From the NCBI GenBank assembly GCA_000405805.1, contig ASPJ01000022.1, forward strand, positions 1-17,951: DNA of 17,951 bases. Reading direction: 5' to 3'. Source of the stretch: Fidelibacterota bacterium SCGC AAA003-L08 (lineage in GTDB: Bacteria > Fidelibacterota > Marinisomatia > SCGC-AAA003-L08 > D37C17). Both the position numbers and the translations under genes were made by a program. Positions 8,702 through 16,249 of the stretch are shown piece after piece. The notes under the pieces are model-generated. The model saw only the letters and a list, made by a program, of their open reading frames with translations. It was not told the DNA's origin and made no database searches. Within the stretch, counting starts at the first letter, position 1, and the number at the start of each line of letters is the position of its first letter.

Positions 8702-9869
8702 TTATGATGTTATAGTAGTAGGGGGTGGACCTGGAGGTTCAATGGCTGCATGGGAAGTAGCTAAAGCAGGATATTCTGTATGTCTTTTAGAAAAAGATAG
8801 AGATATTGGATATCCAGTTAGATGTGGAGAGGCAATAGGAGAGGCTGCATTACGTCAATTTGTAGATCCAAAAGATTCCTGGATAGCATCGGAAATTACA
8901 GGAACTACTCTGGTTGCACCTGATAATACATCTGTAGATATAGATTTCGCAAAAGAAACAGGTTATATATTAAATAGAAGAATCTTCGATTATGACCTTT
9001 CGCGATATGCTGCTAATGCAGGTGCAGAGGTTTATACAAAATCATATGTTAAAGGGTTAATTATTGAAGATGATTTTATTAAAGGGGTAAAATTAGATTA
9101 TCTTGGAGAACCGAAAGAAATTAGAGCCAATATAGTTATTGGGGCAGATGGTCTAGCATCGCGCATAGGAAGAGCTGCGGGTATTCGTACTCAAGTTAGA
9201 ATGAAAGATATGGAATCTGGACTTCAGTATTCTGCGTCTAATGTAGATGTTCCTATAAATAAAATGATTATGTATGTAGGATCAAATCATGCTCCGGGTG
9301 GATATTTGTGGATTTTTCCTAAAGGAAATAAATTTGCGAATATAGGCATAGGCATAGATGGAAAAGCTAGTCAGCATAAATCAGCAAAAGCATACTTAGA
9401 TGAATTTATGGATGCAAATTTCCCAAATGCAGCCATACTCACTACTATGTGTGGAGGCGTGCCATGTCCAACTCCTATGAAAAGCCCAATAAAAAATGGA
9501 TTAATGCTTGTTGGGGATGCTGCTCATTTAATTAATCCGGTGACTGGTGGCGGAATAGCTCCTGCTATGAAAAGTGGAATGATTTCTGGTCAAATTGCAT
9601 CGGAAGCTATAAAAAATAATGATTACTCCGAACAATTTTTGTCTAAATATGTAAAGCGAGTATTTAAAGAATTTGGAAATAATCATGAAAGATTATACCG
9701 AATAAAGGAAGTAATACATAAATTAACTGATGATGAGTTAAATGGAATTGCTATTAAAGTAAAAAAAATTGATCCATTAAAACGTTCTCTGGGTTCTGTT
9801 TTTAAAACTGCCGTATATAAAAAACCATCCTTAATATTAGATGTAGTTAGAATATTTGCTGGATTTTAA
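8691..9869 (+). CDS. Geranylgeranyl reductase family FAD-dependent oxidoreductase
   Basis: 392-residue flavoprotein of the p-hydroxybenzoate-hydroxylase fold, which saturates double bonds of prenyl chains in lipids, quinones or chlorophyll precursors. The Rossmann motif VVGGGPGGSMAA is at 9-20, the GYPVRCGEAIG block at 40-50, the DG motif GADGLASRIG at 151-160, the family signature PGGYLWIFP at 202-210, and the FAD-binding GDAAHLINPVTGGGIAPA at 275-292. It resembles the archaeal digeranylgeranylglycerophospholipid reductase type more than plant ChlP. The substrate could be menaquinone side chain, an isoprenoid lipid or undecaprenyl-type chain, and the sequence alone does not decide. It is the last gene of the left + strand run, and no clear terminator follows. 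Confidence 0.88.
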   Translation: MKNNYDVIVVGGGPGGSMAAWEVAKAGYSVCLLEKDRDIGYPVRCGEAIGEAALRQFVDPKDSWIASEITGTTLVAPDNTSVDIDFAKETGYILNRRIFDYDLSRYAANAGAEVYTKSYVKGLIIEDDFIKGVKLDYLGEPKEIRANIVIGADGLASRIGRAAGIRTQVRMKDMESGLQYSASNVDVPINKMIMYVGSNHAPGGYLWIFPKGNKFANIGIGIDGKASQHKSAKAYLDEFMDANFPNAAILTTMCGGVPCPTPMKSPIKNGLMLVGDAAHLINPVTGGGIAPAMKSGMISGQIASEAIKNNDYSEQFLSKYVKRVFKEFGNNHERLYRIKEVIHKLTDDELNGIAIKVKKIDPLKRSLGSVFKTAVYKKPSLILDVVRIFAGF

Positions 9870-10086
9870 TTTACTTCACTCTATTTTAAGTAATAATACT
9901 TCAATAATATAAAAAAAAGAATATTTGGTAATATCAGTAAAAGACCTATAAGTTATCAAAAGGAGAAGTATTTATTTTATTGCTTTTTTTAAGAAGAAAA
10001 TTTTGTTTTCAGACCAAATTTTATTTTAGTCCTATATTATTCAATTTCCCTTGCGCAAACAATGTCATACTTAAAAGGTATTTTTC
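9870..10086 (+). other. 217-base AT-rich gap before the HAL gene; probable promoter region
   Basis: No ORF with support. A small hairpin (AAGTA at 9888-9892 pairing with TACTT at 9897-9901) is followed by A-rich, not T-rich, sequence, so it is not a good + strand terminator. An 8-base palindrome TTGCGCAA lies at 10051-10058 and TATATTAT-like sequence at 10033-10040. An AAAAGG ribosome-site-like stretch lies 8 bases before the HAL ATG. This is the largest gap in the left half, so a HAL transcript promoter is likely here, but I cannot place it. Confidence 0.4.
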
Positions 10087-11481
10087 ATGTTAATAAAAAT
10101 TACAGGAAAAGATTTATCCATAGATAAACTGTATCAAGTAAGTTTTGAGAATGCACAAATATCCTTGGATGAAAAATCAATCTCAAAAATAAATAGATGT
10201 AGAAAAATGGTTGAAGATAAAATTGACCAAGGTGAGATTATGTATGGTATTAATACTGGTATTGGAGAATTTTCTGAGACTATATTGGATGCTGACAAGC
10301 TTGAAGATTTTCAAAAATATTTAATTTATAATCATGCAGCAGGTATGGGAGATCCCTTTCCGACAGAATATGTTCGAGCTGCTATGACAGGTAGAATTAA
10401 TGTACATGCAAAAGGTCATTCTGGTTGCAGGCTAATTATTACTCAAACATTAGTTGAAATGCTTAATAAAGGAGTTACTCCTTATGTATGTGAAAAGGGT
10501 TCTGTTGGAGCATGTGGAGATTTAGCTCCAATGGCTCAAATTGCACTAGTTTTACTTGGTGAGGGAGAGGCTTATTATAAGGGTGAGTTAATGTCTGGGA
10601 AAGAAGCTATGGATAAAGCTGGAATCAGTATTCCTGGTCTTAAAGCCAGAGATGGATTGGCCGTAATCAATGGTTCTAATTTCCTAACAGCAATGAGTGG
10701 AATTTTCATATATGAATTAAAACCACTTTTAAAACATGCAGAGATAGCTGCATCAATGTGTTTAGAGGCTCTAATGGCAAATTTAAAGCCTTATGATACT
10801 AGAATACATGAATTGAGAGGATTTAGTGGCTCTGTTAAATCAGCCTCTGCAATACGTAATATGCTTGCTGGAGGGGACTTGTTGATGGAGAAATTAAAGA
10901 CTAAAGTCCAAGATTCATATTCACTACGTTCTACTCCTCAAGTTATAGGAGCTGTTCATGATGCAATGGATTATTGTCAAAAACAGGTAGAAATTGAACT
11001 CAATGGGGTAGGGGACAATCCTATATTTATTGTTAAGGATAATGTGCAGTTATCAGGTGCTAATTTTCAAGGGACACCAGTGTCATTGCCACTAGATATG
11101 CTAGGAGTTGCACTCACTATGGTTTGTGTTATGTCTGAGCGAAGACTAAATAGATTAAATAATCCTGCTCTTAGTGTAGGATTACCTCCATTTTTAACAA
11201 AAGGGGCAGGAATGTTCTCAGGATTAATGCTGAGTCAGTATACGGCCGATATGCAGATAGTAGAACAAAAAATACTATCAACCCCTGCATCTATTCAATC
11301 TATTCCTGCGGCCGCAGATCAAGAGGATTTTGTTTCAATGGGAATGAATACTGCATTGAAGAATTTCCAGATATTAGATAACGCTGAATTTACACCATCA
11401 TATGCTACAGAAGCAGGGTCTGACGATGATTCATTGGCAAGCAGATTAATATTTAATCTTTCAGACCAGATTCTGATTTGA
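10087..11481 (+). CDS. Histidine/aromatic amino acid ammonia-lyase (MIO enzyme), interrupted: genuine to 11381
   Basis: Genuine homology covers codons 1-432 (10087-11381). The last ~33 codons are antisense ftsY and spurious. The C-terminal part lies at 17951-17714, and joined together they make 510 residues, like Pseudomonas putida HutH. Active-site positions match HutH numbering closely: Tyr53 in YGINTG, His83, Asn195, Tyr278/Arg281 in YSLR, Phe327 and Glu413. The MIO tripeptide is Ala142-Cys143-Gly144 instead of Ala-Ser-Gly. Other departures from typical HAL are NFQGTP for NFHGEP and QEDFVSM for QEDHVSM, closer to the PAL/TAL branch in places. Deamination of histidine or another amino acid is likely, but the substrate is uncertain. 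No hutU, hutI or hutG is visible. The start has AAAAGG 8 bases upstream. Confidence 0.85.
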   Translation: MLIKITGKDLSIDKLYQVSFENAQISLDEKSISKINRCRKMVEDKIDQGEIMYGINTGIGEFSETILDADKLEDFQKYLIYNHAAGMGDPFPTEYVRAAMTGRINVHAKGHSGCRLIITQTLVEMLNKGVTPYVCEKGSVGACGDLAPMAQIALVLLGEGEAYYKGELMSGKEAMDKAGISIPGLKARDGLAVINGSNFLTAMSGIFIYELKPLLKHAEIAASMCLEALMANLKPYDTRIHELRGFSGSVKSASAIRNMLAGGDLLMEKLKTKVQDSYSLRSTPQVIGAVHDAMDYCQKQVEIELNGVGDNPIFIVKDNVQLSGANFQGTPVSLPLDMLGVALTMVCVMSERRLNRLNNPALSVGLPPFLTKGAGMFSGLMLSQYTADMQIVEQKILSTPASIQSIPAAADQEDFVSMGMNTALKNFQILDNAEFTPSYATEAGSDDDSLASRLIFNLSDQILI

Positions 11482-11894
11482 TCTATGGCTGCCGCTCTAT
11501 ATGTATCTGCAGCAACAAGCATAACCTTTTCTGACTGATTAGAATAATAACCTGATATTTTTGCTGCAGAAGTTGTTTTCCCTGTTCCATTAATCCCAAT
11601 AATTAAAATGATTTTCTTTAGTTCATAATTAAAAATTTCTAGATCAATTGATTTTCTAATAATCTCAATTACTCTTTGACTCACATTTAAATGATTATCA
11701 TTTTTACCTTTTAATTTTTCAACTATCTCATCTACTATTCCCCAGCCCAAATCAGCTTGTAGCAATATCTCTTCCAATGTATAAATATCTTCCTCATCTA
11801 AAAATGATTTTCCTGACAATGAAGCAAATGTATTGCTTATTTTATTTCTAGTTTTTCTTAATCCAGAGATTGTTTTATCTAAAATTGAAAACAT
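11319..11894 (-). CDS. ftsY: Signal recognition particle receptor FtsY, truncated: genuine from 11894 to about 11382
   Basis: SRP receptor GTPase that docks ribosome-SRP complexes at the inner membrane. Genuine sequence covers about 172 residues: the N helical domain (1-90), P-loop GINGTGKTT (100-108), DTYRAAAIDQ (130-139) and DPASVAYD (159-166). The DTAGR, TKLDG and C-terminal GVGE motifs of a ~300-residue FtsY are absent. The final 19 residues are antisense HAL and not real. There is no long acidic A domain, as in NG-only FtsY. As drawn, the protein could not be functional although SRP is normally essential, which argues for a sequence-order artefact. In the reconstructed order the gene runs off the sequence end. 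It follows pgsA by 2 bases. Confidence 0.9.
   Translation of the reverse strand: MFSILDKTISGLRKTRNKISNTFASLSGKSFLDEEDIYTLEEILLQADLGWGIVDEIVEKLKGKNDNHLNVSQRVIEIIRKSIDLEIFNYELKKIILIIGINGTGKTTSAAKISGYYSNQSEKVMLVAADTYRAAAIDQIRIWSERLNINLLANESSSDPASVAYDGVNSALSNIWKFFNAVFIPIETKSS
11376..11390. other. Breakpoint: HAL (+) and ftsY (-) both lose homology here
   Basis: HAL reads Asp431-Asn-(Ala) and then turns to nonsense. On the other strand ftsY reads ...GVNSA(L) and then turns to nonsense, both at about 11381/11382. Each gene's extension is the antisense of the other. The HAL sequence resumes on the - strand from base 17951, the window's last base, giving Asn-Ala-Tyr-Gly-Ile-Ile-Gly-Ile-Glu in frame. 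This marks the edge of an inverted terminal segment covering 11382-17951. Confidence 0.88.
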
Positions 11895-11896
11895 AT

Positions 11897-12487
11897 TTAT
11901 TTTTCTCTATTAAAATACTTGATATATCGATTATGATATTCATACCCACTGATTACCATTAACAATAAAGAGAGAATATACAAAAACCAGCATAAATTAA
12001 TCGGAATATTAAATGATAATCTAAACACAAAAGAAGTCATCATTAAAACTGTTATGGCCATAAAATATTTTCCTGATTTATTAGCTTGGAATATGGTGTT
12101 TTGAACATGGATAAGATATACTCCTATAATGATTATATATACATCTCTTATGCATAGTAATATAAAAAATAATAACATTGCCAAACCTTGGTTTCCACTT
12201 TGAAAAATTAAAAATATTAGAACAACCATTAAGCAAATCTTATCAGCTATAGGATCTAATAATTTTCCGAAATTACTTATTATATTCATTTTTCGAGCAA
12301 CATATCCATCTAGAATATCTGAGAAAACTATTAAAAAAAGTATTAGCAATACTCTTTGCACATTATCCGTAATAGGATTATTTGATAATGCATGTAATGC
12401 TATGATTAAGGGGATAGATAAAAAAACCCTACTCAACGTAAGAAGATTTGCAAGATTGAAAATATTAGTTTTTGCAGGATTATTCAT
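11897..12487 (-). CDS. pgsA: CDP-alcohol phosphatidyltransferase, likely phosphatidylglycerophosphate synthase
   Basis: Integral membrane enzyme, 196 residues, of the CDP-alcohol phosphotransferase family. The full signature D-x2-D-G-x2-A-R-x8-G-x3-D-x3-D is met exactly by Asp57, Asp60, Gly61, Ala64, Arg65, Gly74, Asp78 and Asp82, so it should be active. The N-terminal NLANLLTLSRVFLSIP is typical of PgsA, which makes phosphatidylglycerophosphate from CDP-diacylglycerol and glycerol-3-phosphate. Several hydrophobic segments follow. The start overlaps the polyprenyl synthase stop by one base and ftsY follows after 2 bases, so it sits in a tight operon. The exact alcohol substrate is inferred from length and N-terminus. 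Confidence 0.85.
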   Translation of the reverse strand: MNNPAKTNIFNLANLLTLSRVFLSIPLIIALHALSNNPITDNVQRVLLILFLIVFSDILDGYVARKMNIISNFGKLLDPIADKICLMVVLIFLIFQSGNQGLAMLLFFILLCIRDVYIIIIGVYLIHVQNTIFQANKSGKYFMAITVLMMTSFVFRLSFNIPINLCWFLYILSLLLMVISGYEYHNRYIKYFNREK

Positions 12488-13461
12488 TACTTAATTCTCT
12501 CTAAATTATATTTAACTAATAAAATTAATGATTTTTTTGCATCAGAATCTTCAAAAATATCTAATTCTGCGATTGCTTCATTAGAAATATTAGACATGAA
12601 TTTTTCGGTATATTCTATGCTCCCAGATTCAGAAATCATTTTTTTTATTTCATCCAAATCTTTCTTTTTTGAATAGAAATTTAATTTTGATTTATAATAA
12701 TTTCGTTTAGATTTATTAATCTGCGACATGTAATGAATAAGTGGCAGAGTTAACATGTTTTTTTTCACATCAAACCCTACAGGTTTTCCAAGTCTGCTCT
12801 GGCTACCCATTACATCAAACAAATCATCTTTTATCTGGAATGCAATACCTAATTTCTCTCCAAATGTTTTTAATGCCACTCTATTTTTTTTAGAAGCATC
12901 CATTGTAATAGCTCCTATCTCTGCAGATGCTGAAAACAATGAAGCCGTTTTATCACTGACCATTTTGATATAAATAGATTCATCCATATTTTTGACTTTT
13001 GCATACTGCATTTGAAGTAATTCTCCTTCACTTAAACGATTTGCTGTATTAGAAAGTACTTCTAAAGCATCAAAATTCTTTAATTTAATCATATTTGAAA
13101 GTGCTTTTGAAAAAATATAATCTCCAGCTAAGAGTGATATCTTGTTTTTCCAAACTGTTTTAACTGACGGCCATCCTCTTCGAATTGAAGAATCATCTAC
13201 TATATCATCATGGACTAATGTTGCAATATGAATCATCTCGATTAAAGAAGCAGCTGTAATCGTAGAATCATTAGGTTTAGAAAATATTTTTGCACTAAGC
13301 AGACAGAGAATTGGTCGTAATTGTTTCCCCTTGTTTTTTAATATATAATTAATAATTATATTGATTAATTCTACATTGGATTTTGCAGATTTTTTTAAAG
13401 TATTATTAAAGTCCATCAAATCACTCTCTATACTCCTTCTAATATCTTTTATATCTATCAT
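12487..13461 (-). CDS. Long-chain trans-polyprenyl diphosphate synthase
   Basis: 324-residue all-helical prenyltransferase that condenses isopentenyl diphosphate onto allylic diphosphates. The first aspartate-rich motif is Asp85-Asp86-Ile-Val-Asp89-Asp90 in LVHDDIVDDSSIRRG, and the second is Asp212-Asp213-Leu-Phe-Asp216 in QIKDDLFDVMGS. GKQLRP (45-50) binds the homoallylic substrate. The residues before the first motif (IEMIHIATLVHDD) are small or medium, as in octaprenyl/heptaprenyl (quinone side chain) synthases rather than short-chain FPP synthases. Chain length is inferred. It overlaps tatC by 4 bases and pgsA by 1. With the UbiA-like and GGR genes on the same stretch, it may contribute to quinone or lipid prenyl supply. 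Confidence 0.88.
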   Translation of the reverse strand: MIDIKDIRRSIESDLMDFNNTLKKSAKSNVELINIIINYILKNKGKQLRPILCLLSAKIFSKPNDSTITAASLIEMIHIATLVHDDIVDDSSIRRGWPSVKTVWKNKISLLAGDYIFSKALSNMIKLKNFDALEVLSNTANRLSEGELLQMQYAKVKNMDESIYIKMVSDKTASLFSASAEIGAITMDASKKNRVALKTFGEKLGIAFQIKDDLFDVMGSQSRLGKPVGFDVKKNMLTLPLIHYMSQINKSKRNYYKSKLNFYSKKKDLDEIKKMISESGSIEYTEKFMSNISNEAIAELDIFEDSDAKKSLILLVKYNLERIK

Positions 13462-14189
13462 TTGTCAGCTCTTTCTTTAATAGTAAATACAGCAATAATT
13501 ATACTTACTTCATAAAGAATCACAAATGGAATACATGTTACAATCTGGCTTAATGGATCAGGAGGAGTAATTAATGCACTCATTACTAAAAAGAATATAA
13601 AGGAATGACGCCTATAGTGTCTTAAAAATGCTGGAGTTAAAATCCCGATTTTAGACCCGACAAATGATATGACAGGCATTTGAAATATCAGTCCATTCAT
13701 AAACATTGTTCTTACATTCCATCTAAGATACTGATCTAATGTAAAATTATTTTGAATATCTATAGTCAGTTTTTCAAATTTAAATGATGTGAAGAAGTCT
13801 AATAAAATTGGAACTATAATATAGTAACCAAATAAAACCCCTAAACTAAATAATATTGAGCAGAGAATAACGATTACTAATAAGCGACTTATCGTTATTT
13901 GAAATGCTGGTGATAAAAATTTAAATACATTATAAATTAAAATAGGGAAGCTGATTATTAGTCCAGTAAAAAAAGATACTCCAAATACAACCATAAACAT
14001 TGAAGTGACTTTTAGAACTTGAAAATTAATAAAATATGGCTTGGATTGCTGTAATAATATTTGAATAATATCTTCTACATATATATATGAAAATATTGAA
14101 AATACTGCAACATATGCCAAAACTATAAAAGTACGACTTCTAAGCTCATCAGCATGCTCCCAAAAAGACATTTTACTATCTTTATTCAT
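13458..14189 (-). CDS. tatC: Sec-independent (twin-arginine) translocase subunit TatC
   Basis: 243-residue inner-membrane protein with six predicted helices, the core receptor of the Tat pathway that exports folded proteins. The N-terminal MSFWEHADELRSR (7-19) holds the conserved Glu-Leu-Arg that contacts the twin-arginine signal. The FKFLSPAF segment after helix 2 and the ALITPPDPLSQ turn before the last helices are also family marks. It overlaps meaB by 8 bases and the polyprenyl synthase by 4. tatA/tatB are not in the window. Confidence 0.95.
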   Translation of the reverse strand: MNKDSKMSFWEHADELRSRTFIVLAYVAVFSIFSYIYVEDIIQILLQQSKPYFINFQVLKVTSMFMVVFGVSFFTGLIISFPILIYNVFKFLSPAFQITISRLLVIVILCSILFSLGVLFGYYIIVPILLDFFTSFKFEKLTIDIQNNFTLDQYLRWNVRTMFMNGLIFQMPVISFVGSKIGILTPAFLRHYRRHSFIFFLVMSALITPPDPLSQIVTCIPFVILYEVSIIIAVFTIKERADK

Positions 14190-15117
14190 TAATTATTTTT
14201 TTTGCTAATGCCACAGGATTTTTTCTATTCTTAATTTCTATATCTAATTCTTTATTTAGGACTTCTTCCTTATTATCATTCCAAAAAGCATTAGTCAGAT
14301 ATGATGAAATCAGATCATGAACCTGAGAAATATATCTATCTCTATGTTTCGCCTCTCGTCCACCATTTATATCTAAAAATTTATATCTATCAAAAATAGT
14401 TTTAATTAATTTATTGAATCCTGTTTTATTATAAACAGAAGTTTGAATAACTTCAGGAGACCAAATATGATCTTCATGCTGAATAGTTGATAAAAAATTA
14501 TTTAATGAAACAGCTATTTTTTCAGCACCTTCTCTATCTGATTTATTGATTATGAAAATATCTGCAATTTCCATCATCCCTGCCTTCAAAATCTGTATAT
14601 CATCTCCTGATTCAGGTACAAGGACAACAATGGTAGTATCAGCTGATTCTACAATATCTAATTCCACTTGTCCTACCCCAACCGTTTCAAGAATAATTAT
14701 ATCAAAATCTGCTGCATCAAGAACATCAGCTATTATATTGATATTCTTAGAAAGCCCCCCCTTACTTCCTCTGCTACCAATACTTCTTATAAAAATATTT
14801 GGATTATTATAATGTTCAATCATTCTAATCCTATCCCCTAAAATAGCTCCTCCTGTAAATGGGCTAGTTGGATCAACACTTAATATTGCTATGCTTTTAT
14901 CATCTGACAGCAAGTTAATAAGCTCATTAGTTATAGAACTTTTCCCTGCACCAGGAGGACCTGTAATACCAATTCTATAGGATTGGCCTGTTTTATTATA
15001 TATACTTGATAAAATTGATTCTATATCTGAATCATTACTATTTTCAATCAAAGATATAGCTTTTGCAATAGATTGATGATTTTGAGATAAAATACCTTCT
15101 GTAAGATTATGATTCAT
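14182..15117 (-). CDS. meaB: MeaB/ArgK-family G3E GTPase, methylmalonyl-CoA mutase chaperone
   Basis: 311-residue P-loop GTPase. Walker A is GPPGAGKSS (53-61), followed by VDPTSPFTGGAILGDRIRM (81-99), ETVGVGQVE (144-152) and the guanine-specificity NKSD (191-194). These are the marks of MeaB/MMAA, which loads and protects the cobalamin cofactor of methylmalonyl-CoA mutase. The mutase itself is not in the window, so the client is inferred from family. It begins 24 bases after the Crp/Fnr gene and overlaps tatC by 8 bases. Confidence 0.92.
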   Translation of the reverse strand: MNHNLTEGILSQNHQSIAKAISLIENSNDSDIESILSSIYNKTGQSYRIGITGPPGAGKSSITNELINLLSDDKSIAILSVDPTSPFTGGAILGDRIRMIEHYNNPNIFIRSIGSRGSKGGLSKNINIIADVLDAADFDIIILETVGVGQVELDIVESADTTIVVLVPESGDDIQILKAGMMEIADIFIINKSDREGAEKIAVSLNNFLSTIQHEDHIWSPEVIQTSVYNKTGFNKLIKTIFDRYKFLDINGGREAKHRDRYISQVHDLISSYLTNAFWNDNKEEVLNKELDIEIKNRKNPVALAKKIINE

Positions 15118-15141
15118 CGATTTGAGAATGAAAATATTGTT

Positions 15142-15840
15142 TTATAGATTTTTACCAAAGAGTCTTTTGAAAAATAGATAGTCAGGAATAATAAGTCTAT
15201 GACCATTTTTAATAATCAAATTTTTCTCTTCAAACATTTTAAGAACACGAGAAACAGTTTCCCTAGATGTCCCTGCCATATTTGCTATATCCTGCTGAAA
15301 AGGTAATTTTTCAATAGTCACTTTTCCTTTTCGTATAATGCCCATATCTTCAGCTAAATTCAACATGGATACACCTATTCTATTTTCTGCATCTGATAAA
15401 GATAAAGCTTCAATTTGCTGATCAGATTTTCTTAGTCTTCGAGCTAACTCGCTCATTAAAGCGAATGAAACGTCAAAATATGTTTTAAGAATCCGAAGAA
15501 ATTCATTTTGAGGAAAAGCTAATAAAATACAATTTTCTTGAGCTAATGCATTTGCTGATCGTGATTCACCATCTATAATTGCCATTTCACCAAAAATTTC
15601 TCCAGGGCCCAATAGTGCTAATATGACTTCTTTCCCTTCATCATTAACTCTTGTTATTTTAACTGTTCCTTCACATATACCAAACACAGTATCTCCAAAC
15701 TCTTCTTCTAATATAATCATGCTGTTTTTAGGATAAGTCCGTGACATACAAAAATCTGCTATTTTCCTGATTTCTACATCATTTAAATCTGTAAATATCG
15801 AAATGTCTTTAAGGTTCTCTGTTCTTTCATTTATTTCCAT
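15142..15840 (-). CDS. Crp/Fnr-family transcriptional regulator
   Basis: 232 residues. A cyclic-nucleotide-binding-type beta-roll spans about 14-125, with GPGEIFGEMAII (78-89) and RSA (94-96), close to the phosphate-binding cassette of E. coli CRP (GEL...RSA). A long dimer helix follows (about 125-150), then a winged helix (about 150-225). The recognition helix reads TSRETVSRVLKMFEE (191-205), matching the Arg-Glu-x-x-x-Arg pattern of CRP, so it probably recognises a CRP-like half-site. No N-terminal cysteine cluster like FNR is seen, so an Fe-S oxygen sensor is unlikely. The ligand may be cAMP but this is not proven. It is divergent from rpsT across 150 bases and heads the meaB-tatC-prenyl synthase-pgsA-ftsY run. 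Confidence 0.9.
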   Translation of the reverse strand: MEINERTENLKDISIFTDLNDVEIRKIADFCMSRTYPKNSMIILEEEFGDTVFGICEGTVKITRVNDEGKEVILALLGPGEIFGEMAIIDGESRSANALAQENCILLAFPQNEFLRILKTYFDVSFALMSELARRLRKSDQQIEALSLSDAENRIGVSMLNLAEDMGIIRKGKVTIEKLPFQQDIANMAGTSRETVSRVLKMFEEKNLIIKNGHRLIIPDYLFFKRLFGKNL

Positions 15841-15914
15841 TTTATAAACCTAATATATATATAACATAAAATTACTTCATTATTAATTAATAACCAAAAT
15901 GAACTTATTAATTT

Positions 15915-15928
15915 ATTTGTGTGCAAAT
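15915..15928. promoter_or_regulatory. Palindrome ATTTG-N4-CAAAT, possible Crp/Fnr-type operator
   Basis: Perfect 5-base inverted repeat with a 4-base spacer (14 bases in all), the same geometry as FNR-type boxes, in the gap between the divergent crp-like and rpsT genes. It lies 75 bases upstream of the regulator's start. Autoregulation is an inference. The surrounding sequence is very AT-rich, so chance is a real alternative. Confidence 0.25.
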
Positions 15929-15947
15929 ATTATAATAATTAATTAAA

Positions 15948-15986
15948 TTTACCGTCTATTTTTATTTAATTATAATAAAACAAGGA
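15948..15986 (+). promoter_or_regulatory. Candidate promoter elements and ribosome site for rpsT
   Basis: TTTACC (15948-15953), a 17-base spacer and TATAAT (15971-15976) resemble a sigma-70 promoter. AAGGA (15982-15986) is a good ribosome site 4 bases before the ATG at 15991. If this promoter were used, the leader would be only about 8 bases and would cut into the ribosome site. The true start may instead use the second TATAAT at 15931-15936. The ribosome site is firm and the promoter is tentative. Confidence 0.4.
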
Positions 15987-15990
15987 ATAT

Positions 15991-16245
15991 ATGAGCGCTA
16001 AAGGCACAGTATTAAAAAGAGTAAGACAATCTAGAAAAGCTAACAGCAAGAATAAACATTATAAGTCTATGATGAAAACTGCAATTAAAAATGTTCTTGA
16101 AGTTACTGATAGAAGCAAAGTAGATGATAAATTAGATACTGCAATATCAGTTATTGATAGAGTAAAAGCTAAAGGTATTATCCATAATAACACTGCATCT
16201 AGACAAAAATCACGCATTACTCATTATATAAATTCATTAAAATAA
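15991..16245 (+). CDS. rpsT: 30S ribosomal protein bS20
   Basis: 84-residue, Lys/Arg-rich protein of the small subunit, binding 16S rRNA. The N-terminus SAKGTVLKRVRQSRKANSKN and the late NTASRQKSRITHYIN segment are typical of S20, as is the length. It is monocistronic, on the strand opposite its neighbours. It is divergent from the Crp/Fnr gene and ends 4 bases before the convergent guaB stop, leaving no room for a separate terminator. AAGGA precedes the ATG. Confidence 0.96.
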   Translation: MSAKGTVLKRVRQSRKANSKNKHYKSMMKTAIKNVLEVTDRSKVDDKLDTAISVIDRVKAKGIIHNNTASRQKSRITHYINSLK

Positions 16246-16249
16246 ATTC

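Noticed and set aside
9888..9901. Hairpin after the reductase gene as a rho-independent terminator
   Set aside because: It has only a five-pair AT-rich stem and is followed by A rather than T on the + strand.
10051..10058. TTGCGCAA palindrome as an operator
   Set aside because: It is only eight bases, occurs once, and has no regulator or second copy to support it.
9981..10091. Possible TTG-started small ORF after AAGGAG
   Set aside because: Composition is random-like, there is no recognisable similarity, and the rare start codon is some distance from the Shine-Dalgarno-like sequence.
10087..11894. HAL and FtsY as naturally shortened proteins or pseudogenes
   Set aside because: Both lose homology at the same base, each tail is the antisense of the other gene, and the HAL remainder is found intact at the window end.
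14546..14812. 88-residue + strand ORF inside meaB
   Set aside because: It is the shadow of a well-conserved GTPase on the other strand, with no ribosome site and low-complexity Ile/Ser composition.
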